Shown here piece after piece: positions 6,153-6,228 of a stretch of DNA of 6,228 bases. A program made the translations under genes and the position numbers. This DNA comes from Planctomycetota bacterium (lineage in GTDB: Bacteria > Planctomycetota > Phycisphaerae > UBA1845), in the NCBI GenBank assembly GCA_022563615.1, contig JADFMZ010000202.1:1-6228 (forward strand). Direction: 5' to 3'. The notes beneath the pieces were generated by a model, which was not told the origin of the DNA, made no database searches, and worked only from the letters and a program-made list of their open reading frames with translations. Within the stretch, counting starts at the first letter, position 1. Each line of letters starts with the position of its first letter.

Positions 6153-6228
6153 GGTTCGTCCTCCGGTAACCGTTCACGGGTGAAACGCTGTTTTTGAGTG
6201 AAGAACGACGATTCGTATGCGGAGACCA
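6153..6228. other. Upstream region of the zinc-ribbon protein gene
   Basis: Apart from the Shine-Dalgarno, the only structure seen is a short palindrome TTCAC-GG-GTGAA at 6173-6184, 20 bases before the start codon. It could be a small operator but is short enough to arise by chance. No -35/-10 pair is convincing. Confidence 0.35.
6160..6164 (-). promoter_or_regulatory. Shine-Dalgarno (GGAGG) of the zinc-ribbon protein gene
   Basis: CCTCC on the plus strand reads GGAGG on the minus strand, with a seven-base spacer to the ATG. This fixes the start codon and indicates that this genome uses canonical Shine-Dalgarno sites at least sometimes, which supports weighing such sites at the other genes. 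Confidence 0.75.

Overview
The window looks like a piece of a Planctomycetota genome, probably an uncultured Phycisphaerae-like lineage. This is an inference from gene content. The first gene encodes a large, cysteine-rich, modular secreted protein with a C-terminal dockerin-like tail of a type common in planctomycetes. The last gene encodes a small membrane protein with the CPxC...RGL...RCPECGRDFD zinc-ribbon signature that recurs in that phylum. The middle genes (a B12-domain/MeaB GTPase fusion and a SMUG1-type uracil-DNA glycosylase) fit but do not prove the assignment. The DNA is GC-rich throughout and nothing suggests a phage, plasmid or CRISPR locus.

Layout: (1) 2-2920, plus strand, 3' part of the secreted protein gene, open at the left edge. 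(2) 2921-3367, a gene-free stretch holding one copy (A) of a dispersed repeat. (3) 3368-4489, plus strand, a cobalamin-binding domain fused to a compact MeaB/ArgK-family GTPase. (4) 4490-4737, a gene-free stretch with a two-tier hairpin and a REP-like palindrome. (5) 4738-5457, plus strand, SMUG1-family uracil-DNA glycosylase with all expected active-site residues. (6) 5458-5594, a convergent gap with the inverted second copy of the REP-like palindrome and the second copy (B) of the dispersed repeat. (7) 5595-6152, minus strand, zinc-ribbon two-helix membrane protein with a clear Shine-Dalgarno. (8) 6153-6228, its upstream region.

The four genes do not form an operon or a joint pathway. Gaps between the plus-strand genes are 248-447 bases, and the functions are unrelated (cell-surface or secreted adhesion, acyl-CoA mutase maintenance, base excision repair, membrane). 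I see no convincing new multi-gene system. The observations most worth following are the compact B12-GTPase fusion without a mutase domain, the REP-like inverted pair bracketing the SMUG1 gene, the dispersed repeat found twice just downstream of genes, and a 25-base inverted repeat at the left edge that may be an assembly artefact.
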